Source of the DNA: Poecilobothrus nobilitatus
Lineage: Eukaryota; Arthropoda; Insecta; Diptera; Dolichopodidae
Assembly (NCBI GenBank): GCA_947095535.1
Contig: OX352772.1
Location: 40,133,445 to 40,197,444 of the forward strand
Direction: 5' to 3'
DNA length: 64,000 bases
Positions 44,691 to 56,999 of the stretch are shown here, piece after piece. A program made the translations under genes and the position numbers. Below the pieces are notes generated by a model. That model searched no databases and was not told where the DNA came from. It worked only from the letters and a program-made list of their open reading frames with translations. Every line of letters starts with the position of its first letter. Position 1 is the first letter of the stretch.

Positions 44691-45339
44691 ATGAGTTTCA
44701 AATTATTTGAACATAACTGTATATATACATTATACATATATTTTTCTTTTTCTTTCTTACAGAAAACTTTATTCATATAATACTAATCATATATTAATTA
44801 AAGAAACTGAACTGAAACTGAAGAAAAAAAAAGAAAAACAAAAAAAGATAAAGTTAATGAACGAATATTAAGAAGAGATTAAAACAAACAACTGTTTACA
44901 TATATAGAAAAGAAAACAAAACAAATTTAACACTTAAAAGAAAAGTTTTTCTTAAAAGAAAAAAAAAAAAAATGTAATCGTATTAAATGAACATAACTTA
45001 AAAAAAATAAAAACTTTATATTAACTTTTTTTTTCTTATTTGTTTTTAATCTACATATTATTATATAATCATTATACAATTACAAATTTAAGATTTATCA
45101 ATAACAGAAACAAATAAAATTAACTCTTATTATTCTAGTTAAACTTGACAATTAAAAGAATATATTGAAATTAAAGGCATATTATCTACGCCTTTGCCAT
45201 AAAGTATACGGAGTAGATCTTTTAGAAATCACAACTCCAAAACCTTATTTTAATAAGATTTAAATCAAATTTTAATAATTTTATTTTATATAAAGCACCA
45301 TAATTTTTTTTTTTAAATTCTACTGTGTTAATTGATTTG
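44691..45339. other. AT-rich spacer
   Basis: A-rich sequence with many AAAGAAAA runs. I see no gene. Confidence 0.5.
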
Positions 45340-45490
45340 TATGGGTCTGTCTTGGCGGTATTTTGAAAAGTGGAATTTTGGAAAAGCAGGATTTTAGAAA
45401 ACGAGATTTTTGAAAAATCGGGATTTTGAAAAAGATCGCAATCTTAAAAAAGCATAATTAAAAATGGAGTCCTTTAGTCCCGTTCCCGAT
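45340..45490. repeat. Foldback-family fragment with GGGATTTTG subrepeats
   Basis: Repeated GGATTTT(A/G)(A/G)AAAA and GGAATTTTGGAAAAG units, the opposite strand of the AAATCCC words at 14761 and 47712, ending TCCCGTTCCCGATTCC. Confidence 0.45.
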
Positions 45491-46821
45491 TCCTATAATT
45501 TCTAAAAATTTCAGATAAATATTTTAACTTTTTATCTATCATTTAATCCTACTTGCTAAACGTAAACTTCTTCACTGATTCTCTCCTTTTTACCCGCATT
45601 CTTCTTCCTCCAATATGCTGCAGAATTTGGGAAAGTTAAATTCAATTAATAGTACCAATGGAAATGCATTTAATGAAGAAAAATCTTACATGGACTTTAA
45701 AATATCTTAATGTTTTTTGTGAATTAGCTTACTGTTACCCTTACTCTTAATGTTTTTTTGTGGGTGAGGAACGTAATTTTTATTCGGGCTTTTGGAATAT
45801 TATGTCTTTAATAAACCTTAGTCATATAATACCTCGTTCTACTATTAGCTTTGTTGTTATTTCAGCAATTTTAAACGGGTGTTCGTGTTTGTGCGTGTTT
45901 TAAGTATTTTATAAACATTTTTTAAGCATAATTCTCTTTTGCATTATTGAAATCTCGTATATTGGAGAAAAATTCAGGTAATAAGCAGATTTGGTAAATT
46001 GAAAAATAAAAATATTTCAAGGGTATATTTTTAATTTAAATAAAAAAAACTTTAATAATAATTTGAATTTTCTTAATTATTAGTAAATAAAGTTTCGAAA
46101 GTGTCCCATTATGATATCGTCTTAATTTATTTTTAAAATTACATGCACATAATTCGAGCTTTAATTTTATTTTATTGCGAAATATACTTTTTTCTTAAAA
46201 ACCCTGCATCTAAACTGTTTAATATAACATTATATAGCCCTTTGGAAGGAAATTTCAAAAGCTTTAATAATCAAGAGTTTTTTTTTTCATTCTTTCAATC
46301 TAAGGAAATTAGCCTACCTGGGAAAAATTTCCAAAAGTAGCTTAATTAATCTTATTTACGGCTTTGGCTAAATTAATTTGTCATCATATATTTCATTTCT
46401 TTTCAATTTGGACAAAATCAGAGATAGGGACTTTTTGGAATTTTATTCTTATGAAATATGTATATATATATATATATAATATATATTTTAAAATATTAAG
46501 CACCTGTTTTTCGTGTATTCTGTATAATTAATTTTATTAAGAATGTTACAATACAATTTTTATTTTATTAACTTTTTCTTAGAATCTTATTTAACTTAAC
46601 TTTCTTTTTTCTAGAATCTTAAAATAAATTTCCCTTATTTTATTAGTAATTTACATAATGGATATAAAAATTAGTATTCTACAACTGAATAAAATTTCAA
46701 CTTTTACACAAAAACTTTTTAATTCAAACAAATTTTAATTAAGAATAATAAATGTTTCTATTATGGATTAAATATTGTATTTATAATAATATTATTGTTT
46801 ATTCTAAGAAACAATTAACAA

Positions 46822-46824
<3 letters not shown>
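45491..46824. other. Gene-free AT-rich stretch
   Basis: I see no supported gene. The 65-codon frame at 46143-46340 has no support. Confidence 0.5.
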
Positions 46825-46855
<31 letters not shown>

Positions 46856-47007
46856 CTAACTATAGTTAAATATAAGAATCACGTATGTAGGAAAATTCTT
46901 TAAAAATTAAACTTTCAAACTAATTATATTATATTATTATGGATATATATATGTATATATATATATATGTAGAATTATGCAAATATATATATATATATAT
47001 ATATATA
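46825..47007. repeat. TA dinucleotide microsatellites
   Basis: (TA)n at 46825-46854 and 46983-47007 with related TATATG text between them. The 60-codon frame at 46939-47121 translates this repeat and is not a gene. Confidence 0.9.
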
Positions 47008-47288
47008 GAATTACGCCATATATATATTATGCAAATAGATTATATATATTTATATACATATCGGAAACATAAAATCATTTTCAATGATTTTAACGGTAAC
47101 ATTAAATTAACTAAATGTTAATACATATATATATAAATACAAAGTTATTATGATAATTCAATCATTGGTCAAGTGGATTACTTTTACATAAAATTAAATT
47201 AATTATTTATAAAGTAATTAAATATATTGCGTAAGTTTTTTAAATTTTATGATCAGACTCACTATATAAACATCCTTGTAATCTGTAA

Positions 47289-47395
47289 AAACATGTTGGA
47301 CATTTAAACAACTAAAAAAGAAGACTTATTAGTTGATAAGCTACCATATATACTGTTTACAAATAACAGTTATAATGCCTAATGTCCAACATGAA
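47289..47395. repeat. Small inverted repeat
   Basis: CATGTTGGACATT near 47293 and AATGTCCAACATG near 47380 are exact reverse complements, about 90 bases apart. This could be a very small MITE. Confidence 0.6.
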
Positions 47396-47711
47396 AAAAT
47401 ATGTACATTTTCATCAATAGCACTGACAATATATATATATATATTATCGGACAACGAAAAGGCTATAAATTATTGAATGTACTTCGGATAATATTTCAGA
47501 TAAACGACATCAAATAATAAAAATATCGTCATTGTGATTGTCTATGGCTAAATACAATGATTGTCATATTATATTGGTCATACAACCAAATTTTATATAA
47601 TTTACTTACGAAAAAATTTGCCGAAAAGAATTACGCAAAAAATCTTGTGCTTATTGTGCAAATTGTGCTTATTAAATTAACTCTGCCCGTCTGTCAATAT
47701 ACAAAACTAAA

Positions 47712-48743
47712 GGTTGAAATGGTTCCCCTAAAAAATCCCAACTCACAAAATCCAAAAACTCAAAATCCAAACCTCACAAAATCCAAATCACACAAAATCC
47801 AAATACCTCAAAATCGAAATCACACTCTCCGGCTATTTTTAATAGCTGCATTTTTCTACAACATTTCACTTTTCATATTGAATTAATTAAATAAATAAAA
47901 TTAAATAGTATTTATTTAATATATATATATTACAACAACAAGGTATTTAAAATAGTGCTGCTACCCCAAAGCTTCGCCAAAAATATTATTAATGTATAAT
48001 AACCTTATTAATTAATTTTAAAAAAATGTAAAAACGGCCTTTAAAAATCCATCTGTGTTCTAAAGCCAAATAAAAAAATATATACTACTACTTCTATTAT
48101 TAAAGCCTGATTTTGAAACCAAATATAAAATCCTTCTTAATTAGTTTTTTACATACATATTTTAACAACACGACATGCCAAATGATGTCTCGCCAAATCT
48201 CCACTAAACAAATTATTGAAACCCTGATTTTGTAACAAACTATAAAATCCTTCCTAATTATTTTTCCTTACATATATATCTGAAGTACAAAGCTTTGAAA
48301 ATAGTAAAGGCTCTCACCCCAAACCTCTGATAAACAAATTATTAAAATTCTGATTTTGTAGCCAACTATAAAAACTCTCCTAAACCTCATAAATTATTCT
48401 GTAAAAGGCCTATATTCATGATTTTGTAATGAACTATAAGGTGCCTAATAATTATTTTTGCACATACATATTTCAATTACACAGCATTCAAAATAGTGGG
48501 CGCTATCACCTCCTAAACGCAGTTGCACATTTGGATCTATGTAAGTTAAGATTTTGTTATATTTGGGTTATGTGGTATTTGGATTATCAGTATTTGGATT
48601 ATGTGGGATTTGGCTTATATGTACTGTGTTGGGATTATATGCTTTTTGGATTTTATGAATTTCTGAAAATAAAAAATGTTTGGTTTTTGTAGCTTTTGGA
48701 TTTTGAGAATTGGGATTTTGTAGGATTACCGTTGAAATTTTAA
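47712..48743. mobile_element. Foldback-like element with AAATCCAAA arrays at both ends
   Basis: The left arm (47712-47825) has AAAAAATCCCAACTCACAAA and then repeated CAAAATCCAAA words. The right arm (about 48550-48743) is the inverted counterpart, with repeated ATTTGGATTAT and ATTTTGAGAATTGGGATTTTG. The centre has about four modules of 100-130 bp (CTGATTTTGTAACCAACTATAAAATCCTTC variants at about 48110, 48222, 48347 and 48420). No transposase. The overlapping frames at 47557-47886 and 48429-48692 are by-products. Confidence 0.7.
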
Positions 48744-49328
48744 CAATGCATAGATCTCTTTGATAAGTTGAAAACTTTAACGAAATTATTTTTTGTGTAT
48801 AGTTTTACTTAAATATTACTTTACTTACTATTAGATAAAATCTTTTAAAATAATCATAAGTTATCTCAAAACAAATGTTTCTATTTTCAGAGTAAAATTT
48901 ATAATATGTTTTGGCTTCTTAAAAGTTTTTTTTTTTCCTTTTTATTTTTTGAATGACCAAACAGCATTCACATAGTATTATATTATTAAAACAAGACTAA
49001 AATTTCACTTTTCTTTTATTATTTTTCTTAATAATCTTCTTGATTAGTCAGCTAGAGCTATTGTCAAGATTATGAAATAAAATTAGTGTTTAAGCCGCCA
49101 TATTTGTACGCCATATTTTATTTGGTACATTAATTACTTTATTTAATTATATTTAATTCTTTCTTTTTATATATATAGAATATTTGTTATGATTTTTGTA
49201 AGGATATTATAAAATATTAAATATTTTTATTTTGATCTTCTAATAGAATTTGACGAACAATTAAAGTATTATAATAGTAAATCAATTACAAAGCACAGTT
49301 TTAAAAAAGTCTTACAAAGATACGCCTT
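48744..49328. other. AT-rich spacer
   Basis: I see nothing in it. Confidence 0.5.
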
Positions 49329-49890
49329 AAGGTGATGGACCAATGCTTACTTTGCTTCTTTTGAAGCACTTCCTTCGAAAACTCTGACAGCTAAAATGAA
49401 TTACATTATTTCTTATGGTACTTGACCAAATGCGCTAAATATTCAAAGTAAGCAAACGAAGGAAAGTACCGAATTGACAAATTTTCAATTTCGTACTTTG
49501 CGTCGAACATTTTGACATTTGATATTTGAAATTTTTTACATAAACATTAAAAAAAATTTGAATAGGTGAGAAAAATTTTAAATAGGTAGGAATGTGCTTC
49601 GTACAATCCATGAATTTGACGATTCCTATAAATCTGCCGAACCCAAAATCTTCTCCTATTTGGTACTGAATACAAACATTTGTACGTTTTATATAGAATA
49701 ATTATTATATGTAAAATTTCTAAAATTTTTTTTAAATCCATTTCAGAAAAAATAAATTCAACAAAAATCAAAGTAAAAAGTGCAAAGTGATCATTGGGCC
49801 AGTATTTACTTCATTAATTTTGCTTCGTTTTGATACTTTGAAAAAGTATTCAAAGTAAAGGAAGTAAAGTAAGCATTGGGTAATTACCTT
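49329..49890. mobile_element. TIR element (562 bp), non-autonomous
   Basis: The left end AAGGTGATGGACCAATGCTT plus ACTTTGCTTC is matched inverted at the right end (GAAGTAAAGTAAGCATTGGG, then TAATTACCTT). Internal copies of the CAAAGTAAG word lie at 49446 and 49849. No coding region and no clear target-site duplication. Confidence 0.7.
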
Positions 49891-50352
49891 CACAGTAGAT
49901 AACATAGAACTATCATTATATTTGACAAAACGTATGTCATATATGACAAACCACAAATTGTACCAAAGACACTTTTTTATTTTTTCATTCTTTTCTTTTT
50001 TAAATCAAATTAATAATAATAAAAATTGAAAAGTTCAACAATATAATTAGTATAGTTCAAAAAGAAAAAATAATTAAATAAATTTGTAACGTAAATAATC
50101 AATTTATTATTATTTTTATTATTATTCATATTGTAATGACTTTAATAATAATTTTTTACCAAGTAGTTATGAATTATCAAAATGTCAATCATGAAATGAC
50201 TAAATATGAATAGCATATATTATAGCTTATATATATTTTATATTTAACTTTACTATTTAACAACGTCCGATAATGACACCAAAAAATCAAATTTGGAAGT
50301 TTCATTATATTTGTAAAAAAAAAGATATTTAAAATAATATAAAAATTTTTTA
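49891..50352. other. AT-rich spacer
   Basis: I see nothing in it. Confidence 0.5.
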
Positions 50353-50522
50353 GTTAATTCTCCTGACACATAAATGTCACACAAGACAATTTACACAGCC
50401 TTTCCTTTTCAGATGTGTTTGTGGGGAGAATTAGTCTTATGACATATGTGGGTCGGACCCAAACTCCCTCGGTGTTTATATCGTATTTTATACGCTCTTA
50501 TCCATTAGGCCATCGAGACCCC
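50353..50522 (-). mobile_element. SINE family B, copy 3
   Basis: On the minus strand it reads GGGGTCTCGATGGCCTAATG, GATAAGAGCGTATAAAATACG, a B-box-like GGGTCCGACCC and a body ending GACATTTATGTGTCAGGAGA. It matches the 14262 copy throughout, with substitutions. Confidence 0.8.
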
Positions 50523-50552
50523 ATTTTTTTTAGTATTTCAAATTGGAATTAA

Positions 50553-50640
50553 AACGAGGAAGAATACAGTTGCCTTTGTCAACTCTTAGATACCCATACG
50601 AACCGTTAGTATGTTCACAGCCTGTCACTCTGCTTACAAT
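50553..50640 (+). repeat. Family D 5' fragment
   Basis: AAAACGAGGAAGAATACAG, then GTCAACTCTTAGATACCCAT and ACGAACCG, as at 41093. Confidence 0.6.
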
Positions 50641-51239
50641 ATTATTTTTTTAATATTTTAGTATTTTAAAATAATTTGGGTGAATTTTATAATTTCTAGA
50701 ACTATGGGTTGTACATATATTCAAACTATATGTTTATACATTCTTCAAAAGCAGATTTTAACCTTCCACATAACGATTATCAATCCAAAACTTTTTCAAA
50801 TATTCTATAGTACCATTTAATACTAAGCGGTAAATGTATATTAAATTTACTAAGTACAAAATAGTAAATATAATTTTAAATATTATATTATATTAATGCG
50901 TACATAATATATTTATATTGTTATAAGTATATCGCCATTCATTGCAATATTTCTTTAAAAATATTTCCATTCATAGAATAATTTCTTATAAGTACAATAA
51001 AATACATATATGTATGTATGTAAATACGGCGCTTTATAATATACATCTATACTCTTATCATTCATTCATCAGTAACATATACGATATGTAAATAAACATG
51101 ATATTATATAAGTATGTATGTATATCAATATCATATAAATAAAAATTCTTCACGCAACCGTTATGTTGTTTATTTATTTACATTTTTTTGTACTACGCAT
51201 TATATCTTCAACAATTTCAAATTATCGAGTAACACAAAA
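50641..51239. other. AT-rich spacer
   Basis: I see nothing supported. A few ATGTATGT words lie near 51007 and 51111. Confidence 0.5.
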
Positions 51240-51475
51240 CGCAAAATAGGGAACCTACAAATTGCTCCTAGAATATTTTGTGTAAATTTCAAGATTCTAG
51301 CTTTCTTAGTTTTTGAGTTAGCGTGCTGACGGACGGACGGACATGGTTCAATCGACTTAGAATTTTTTTCTGATCCGATCCATACCTTTGAAGGTATATC
51401 TAGCTCGCTTATTTCGAGGTGTTACAAACGGAGGAGTAATTTTATTATACCCGATCCTATCGTACGGGTATAAAT
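51240..51475 (+). repeat. Family D 3' fragment
   Basis: TTTCTTAGTTTTTGAGTTAG, GACGGACGGACGGACATGG, CCGATCCATACCTTTGAAGG and a TATACCCGATCC...ACGGGTATA end. With 50553-50640 it may be the two ends of one element whose middle has decayed. Confidence 0.65.
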
Positions 51476-52079
51476 AATAATGATCAATTTCTCTATGTAA
51501 TAATGAAAATACAATAAACAAGAAATCGCAAAAGTAGTCAATATAAAAAATTTAAAATGTAAATGTTTAACTTTTATCTGTTTAAATGTAACATAGGACA
51601 AAACCTGTAAGAATATGTAAGAATATTGAAGTTAGAATAGATTTTATACATCCAATAAAAAAAAATCAATTTTATCGAAATGAATACTATAAGACTTTGC
51701 CATTTAATTTTATAAAGGTTTTGAACTCTCCTATATATATATAATAGAATTTGCATATAGTCTATTATGCAAAACTTGTCTTTATTGCTATAATGTTATG
51801 ATAACTAGTAATTGGATTTCTTCTAAATTAAATCTGTTATTTTTTTTTACATTTATAATTTAATCCAGCTTTTTTGTTTTAGTACCTGCTTTAAATTAGT
51901 TTTGCTTTATTTTTTTCATATATTCTTGATAATAATCTTGTAATCATTAATAGATTTTATAAATTCCATTCTAAATTTCCGCAATTGTATTTCTTTTAAA
52001 AAAAAAATATGTTAAATGAAGGTTTTTTTAAGCTTATGGTTGTTCAAGTGCTAATTTGTGTAAGACATATATTAGCTTA
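51476..52079. other. AT-rich spacer
   Basis: I see nothing in it. Confidence 0.5.
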
Positions 52080-52620
52080 ATTAATACCAAGAGGGGGTGG
52101 AGTAATAGGTCTGCTATCTTCTGGAACAAGATTTACTAATGTGGTTAATTGATAGTTCAAAAACATCAGAAAGAACTGGGTCTGAATTACAAGGGCCAGG
52201 AACCAAATATTCAAAATTGTTGGAGAAATTTCCTAGGACATTCCAAGCAAAAGTGTATGTATGCCAATGAAATATACGTAGATATAATGCAACGTCAACA
52301 CATAGGATATAGAAATAAAGAAATTGTTATTTCATCATACAATCAATTACCCATAAAGCCACTAAACTCGCAAACAATTAAATCTCAATTAGCATAGGTA
52401 AACTCAAAATAGTATAAGCACTAAAAATCGAAGAGAAAACCTGTAATCTTTGAAAACTCTGACAATCTTTGAAGCTTTATGGAAACTATAACCGAAAATG
52501 ATATGAAAAAATCGTCATTGAAATAGATAATGACTATACATGCAGATTCTGTCAAGAAGAAGAAGATTCTCCAAGACACATACTTTATTCTTCAGGATAT
52601 ACTTTACTCTGAGCATATTG
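52080..52620 (+). pseudogene. LINE RNase H fossil with C-terminal zinc motif
   Basis: The first frame gives IDSSKTSERTGSEL, equivalent to the DGSKT..GTG start of LINE RNase H, then FQAKVYV. A frame change near 52258 leads into YRNKEIVISSYNQLPIKPLN, the place of the SDSQAAIKAL motif, where the catalytic Asp is lost. Later, DYTCRFCQEEEDSPRHIL is the CxxC...H motif found after RNase H in such elements. The gene is thoroughly broken. Confidence 0.8.
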
Positions 52621-54074
52621 CTTTACTGAAGTTGAACTAGCCAGCAATAAATCCTCTACATAAATTTAGTTTCTTAGAGGCAGTATGGCAGGAAGAAGTA
52701 TTATAAGTGGAGATAAGATCAATGACACATACTAATAGAGGGAGTACAATAGATCTGGATCAAAAGTCGTAGTGTTACTTATACCCGTTGCAAAAATATT
52801 TTATAATCTTTGAGAAATTCATTCAAATCTTATCAAAAATGAACTAGATATTTTTTACTATCTATACATAACTTCATACGATAATATTGCTTATTACATT
52901 CTTATAGATTTAAATTGATAAACTTTGACTTTTAAAATTAATACAATAATAATTTATTATATTTGTTAGTCATTTACAGAAAAATAAAAAAATAGTCAGA
53001 CATTATTAAATAACAAAATGGCAATTGAAAGGTGCAAGGTTAAAAGTATTTATACATACTAGTACGTTTAAGTATTCTATTATATAAAATAACAATTTAT
53101 GAAACTAAGGTATTATTTACAAAGTTAACAATAAATAGTTTAAATTATTAAAGAATAATAATTATAATAGAAAAAAAATTATCAAATCTTCGCCTATTTC
53201 ATGACACATTTCCGGAAGACGTCAATATATGCAACTGATTTAATGCATACTTGAATTTTACGAATTTTTTATTATGTCGGATGATTGTAATTACTTTAGT
53301 TTGCTTTTTTAATAATGGTGGATTATTAGTCATTCCATCATGACCTTTTTATTTAGTACAGTTTTTTATTTAGTACGGATTAATTGCTATAAACTAAAAA
53401 CGCATAATTACCTAAAGGGAACGATATTTGTTTTTAAACCTTTATCATATACCACTATTTATTCTTCATCTTAGACTGAAAAATATGACTTAACAATATG
53501 ATTTTATTTTTAAAAAAAAAATAAATAAATAAATATCCAGTCAAAGTAAAACTTTCCCAATTAAAAAATCGCAAACAAATATTTTTAACTTTCAAGTCTA
53601 ATGTATAAGAGTACTAAACCATAAAAAATGTATATATAGGTTTATTTTAAAGTGTACTTACAAATTAACTGTATTTATTGATAACAGCTAGTATACATAC
53701 TTATAAAAGATTTATTACATATCACATTCACGTTAACGTCACATTTACTTTGAGCAAATATTAGAATCAAATATTTCTGTCAAAATGTTTGACAAATAAA
53801 CAAAAAATTTAATAGTATACACATATAAGAATTAAATTTGATATTGCAATCCTCGAAATCAAACTTACTATCTGTGAAGATTTGTTTTCTCTTTGTGTGT
53901 GTGCTATACTATTTGGAAAATTAAGAAAAAAAACAATTTATATATTTTTCACATTTTATACTCCGTTTATCATATCTGTAATTTATATAAAACTCTTAAA
54001 AAAATAATTTTAATTCGTTTTATCTTTATAATTAAAGATATTAATCAATACTTTCTCAGCTGTTATATGATAAA
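52621..54074. other. Gene-free AT-rich stretch
   Basis: I see nothing supported. The 68-codon frame at 53893-54099 is Ile/Phe/Lys-rich and unsupported. Confidence 0.5.
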
Positions 54075-54775
54075 GGGGTCGATCGTGAAAGTCTTGTGAG
54101 TTAAGACTTTTTTGAAAAGTCTTTCAAAAAAAATCACGCAATCATGAAAGTCTTATGAATTGAAAAGAAATGACTTTGCTTTGTATGGAAAATTTTTGGT
54201 GTCAAAAACATAAACTGCAGAAAAACTGCTTAGTTTTATTTGGAATTTCATTTTGGATGAAGAGATTGAATAAATGGAAAGGGAAGTAAATACCATTTTG
54301 TACCGTTAAAGAAGACGCCTAAGAGATTCTTTGAATTTTTTGATACACAAGCAAGAAATCACCGTACTTTGAAAATAGGAATTCGGATCAAGATGATTTA
54401 AAAAAGATATTCATCGATTTTGTAGTAGAATTTAAATTAATAAACAGAAATAAAAAAATTTGAAGCTCTCCCTAAAAAATGGACCTCAAAACTAAAGTGT
54501 TAATTTTTTTTTCATTTATAGTTTCTATTACAGTATCGGGCACTAGGTTATTTTAAAATCAGATCGGTCTGTTGTCTGGTTCCTAAGATATTGATGTTTA
54601 TTGTTCAAAGTCCGCAGCTAAATTGCGTGAGAGTTAAAAATTCTGATATTATGAAAAAAGTCAAACAAATAAACATTTATGATAACGAAAAATAATGCCT
54701 TTTTTCTTAAAAGCAAAAATTCTTTTCCCATGAGACTTTCATTGTTGACAAATAATGACTTTCATGATTGACCCC
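54075..54775. mobile_element. TIR element (701 bp), non-autonomous
   Basis: The ends GGGGTCGATCGTGAAAGTC and, on the other strand, GGGGTCAATCATGAAAGTC match over 19 bases with two mismatches. GAAAGTC words recur just inside both ends. Each side is flanked by AAA, possibly a 3-base target-site duplication. No transposase frame. Confidence 0.75.
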
Positions 54776-55559
54776 AAAGGTATTTTCACAAATTAAAATT
54801 GTTCAAAAAATATTATTATACCGCCTAATTTATAGTCAATCTAAGTATTTATTACTCAAAATTACTTTTAAAAATCTAAAATGTACTACACATTGACATT
54901 TCACTTAAGTTTTTAATGACAAAAAAAAATTGACATTAACTGTGCTTTAAAACTTTTGACTTTAATGAGTTAAAAACAAAAAATTAATAATTAATATATT
55001 TAAAATAAAAAAAAAATATTTTTTTATTAAATAATCTAAACAATAATAATACAATTATTAGTACAGAATACAATTAAAATTGTATGTTAAAACAAAATTA
55101 ATAACAAATCAATTATTAATATTATATATTATATTTATAGATATATTTTTAAAGTTGAATTCCTTGATTAATTGTTTATAATCTGATATAATAATTGTTT
55201 TTAAAAATAACAAAAAAAAAGAAAAACAAAATGTCCACATGTAACAGTTTATTATATTTTTTCCTTATTAATATAAAGTTACTTTATTTATTTTTATAGA
55301 TTATATATACATACGCAATTATTATGAGTCATAATATCTTTTATATATTATTATATGTACATAATACTATATACAACTTATTATTTCCAGAAATAATAAT
55401 AATATTATTTAAGTTTTTATTATTTAAAATAAAAGCCGTATTAACATTATATATTTATAAAAATTTATCTTAATATTTTTAATTTAATTTTTAGTATCCG
55501 ATGAAATGAAAATATTTACAGATTTATTTTGTAACACGTTGACGAAGAGATGAATTTTT
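54776..55559. other. AT-rich spacer
   Basis: I see nothing in it. Confidence 0.5.
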
Positions 55560-55690
55560 CCCCGCTTAAGGAAGGCGAGAATCTTTAAAAGACACCAAAA
55601 AAAATCTAACCATCTTCTCCTGTAGTTAATATAATAAGATGATTCCGCAAATGTTTTCGTTAGGAAATAAGAATGAGGTAATCAAAATTC
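55560..55690 (+). repeat. Dispersed repeat family C, decayed copy
   Basis: GCGAGAATCTTTAAAAGACACC, then CATCTTCTCCTGTAGTTAATATAATAAGATG and TTAGGAAATAAGAATGAGG (read in pieces), in the same order as at 61400-61590. Confidence 0.5.
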
Positions 55691-55889
55691 AACTCAAAAT
55701 AATTCATAAGAACTAAAAAATGCAACAAGAATATGATAATTAAAAATTTTCTATCAAATTTATAAATTTAGATTAAGATTAATACGTCTTTCTTGTAAAT
55801 AAATTACCTTTAAATTATAAATATTTTTAGTTTTTGAAACTGAAGGGAAATTAGATTTTTCAGTACTACGATAAAAACTTTTTATTATT

Positions 55890-56290
55890 TATCCTAATTT
55901 GTCCGGGGATCCACACAAGTTTGATTTTCATCTCGTCTAGTTTATGTTGTATCTATCTAACTTGTAGTTCGTGAGAGAATAAGTTCTCCATCGCATGCAG
56001 CGTACTGAGACTATCAGTATGTATTACGGCATTTTGTCCTTGTCTTGCGTCTTTTACGGCTGCGAGCTACGATGCAAATTTGCAGGTGTTAGCAAAAGCA
56101 TGGACTTTGGATGCTATTACCGTTTTTCTAGTTGTGATAGCGTAAGCTACTCCATCGTTTTGTTTTGGAGGCATACGTGAATAATTGGTATTTATCGCTG
56201 TTTTCTTCCAGTTTTTGAAGTGCCAATCGTCTATATAATGAGTTAGCTACAGTTAGTTGGCTATAGTGGTATCAATCTCTGTTATTTTAT
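55890..56290 (-). pseudogene. Retroelement RNase H fossil, minus strand
   Basis: Across two frame changes the minus strand reads FTYASKTK, GVAYAITT, VHAFANTCKFAS, a stop, LAAVKDAR, NAVIHTDSLSTLHAM and MKIKLVWIPG. These are the DASK, TDS and WIPGH landmarks of retroelement RNase H. The final His of WIPGH is replaced. It is distinct in sequence from the fossil at 52080. The 61-codon + strand frame across it is a by-product. Confidence 0.8.
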
Positions 56291-56399
56291 TGTTTATTAT
56301 CATGCTTTTTTGCATATCTTTAAAAAAAAATATTAAAGAAAATATGAACAATAAAATTTTAATCATGTAAAGGTTTTTTAAAATAATTAATATTATAAC

Positions 56400-56480
56400 A
56401 AAATTCTTTTTTGTAGTCTCATCCATTACGGAACTATACAGTCTTCCAAAGTTGAAAAAGGTCTATTTTCAAATCTGTCT
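56400..56480 (+). repeat. Fragment of the 16237-type repeat
   Basis: TAGTCTCATCCATTACGGA, then AAAGTTGAAAAAGGTCTATTTTC, resembles 16398-16460 and 20863-20920. Confidence 0.5.
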
Positions 56481-56849
56481 ATTTTTAAAAAATTTTTATT
56501 ACATTACAACTACAAGATTTTAAGAAAAGAAAAATTTTTAGACACCCGACATCCCATTAAATTATCTGTATAATGTTAAATATATTATATATATATACAA
56601 TTCTTTTCAAAGAAAAACGGCAATATTAAACAATTTTCAATTATACTAAAAAATCTGAAACTGAGAAAAAAAATAAAAATATAAAATTAAAACTATTAAC
56701 CGTACCTCATATTATTAAAAGTTACATACAAACTGATTGATTATTGATAACCTTAGTTAGAAACAAAAAAAAAAATAATAATTCAAAAAAAAAATGTAAT
56801 TAAAAATCTCATTTTTTTTGTTTTTGTTAATTCTAATTCTTACCTTTAG

Positions 56850-56886
56850 TATAAATATCTTAATTGAGATCAAATTCACTTCAGTT
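56850..56886 (+). promoter_or_regulatory. Core promoter of the takeout/JHBP gene
   Basis: TATAAATA at 56850-56857 and TCAGTT at 56881-56886. The latter is the arthropod initiator (TCAGTT-type), with A+1 at 56883, and the TATA box begins 33 bases before it. The 5' UTR would be 117 bases. The pair at the right distance before a signal-peptide exon makes this more credible than a lone TATA match. Confidence 0.7.
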
Positions 56887-56999
56887 ATATTCTCTCGTTT
56901 GTGATATCTATATATTTTAATCAAAAAATTAATCAGAACGAAAAAATAAAAATTAATTATTATAATCTGTGATAAAAATTGTAAAAAAAACATTTAAAA

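Noticed and set aside
46939..47121. 60-codon frame rich in Tyr and Ile
   Set aside because: It is a translation of a TA microsatellite.
55995..56180. + strand 61-codon frame with several cysteines
   Set aside because: Antisense to a clear RNase H fossil that explains the composition.
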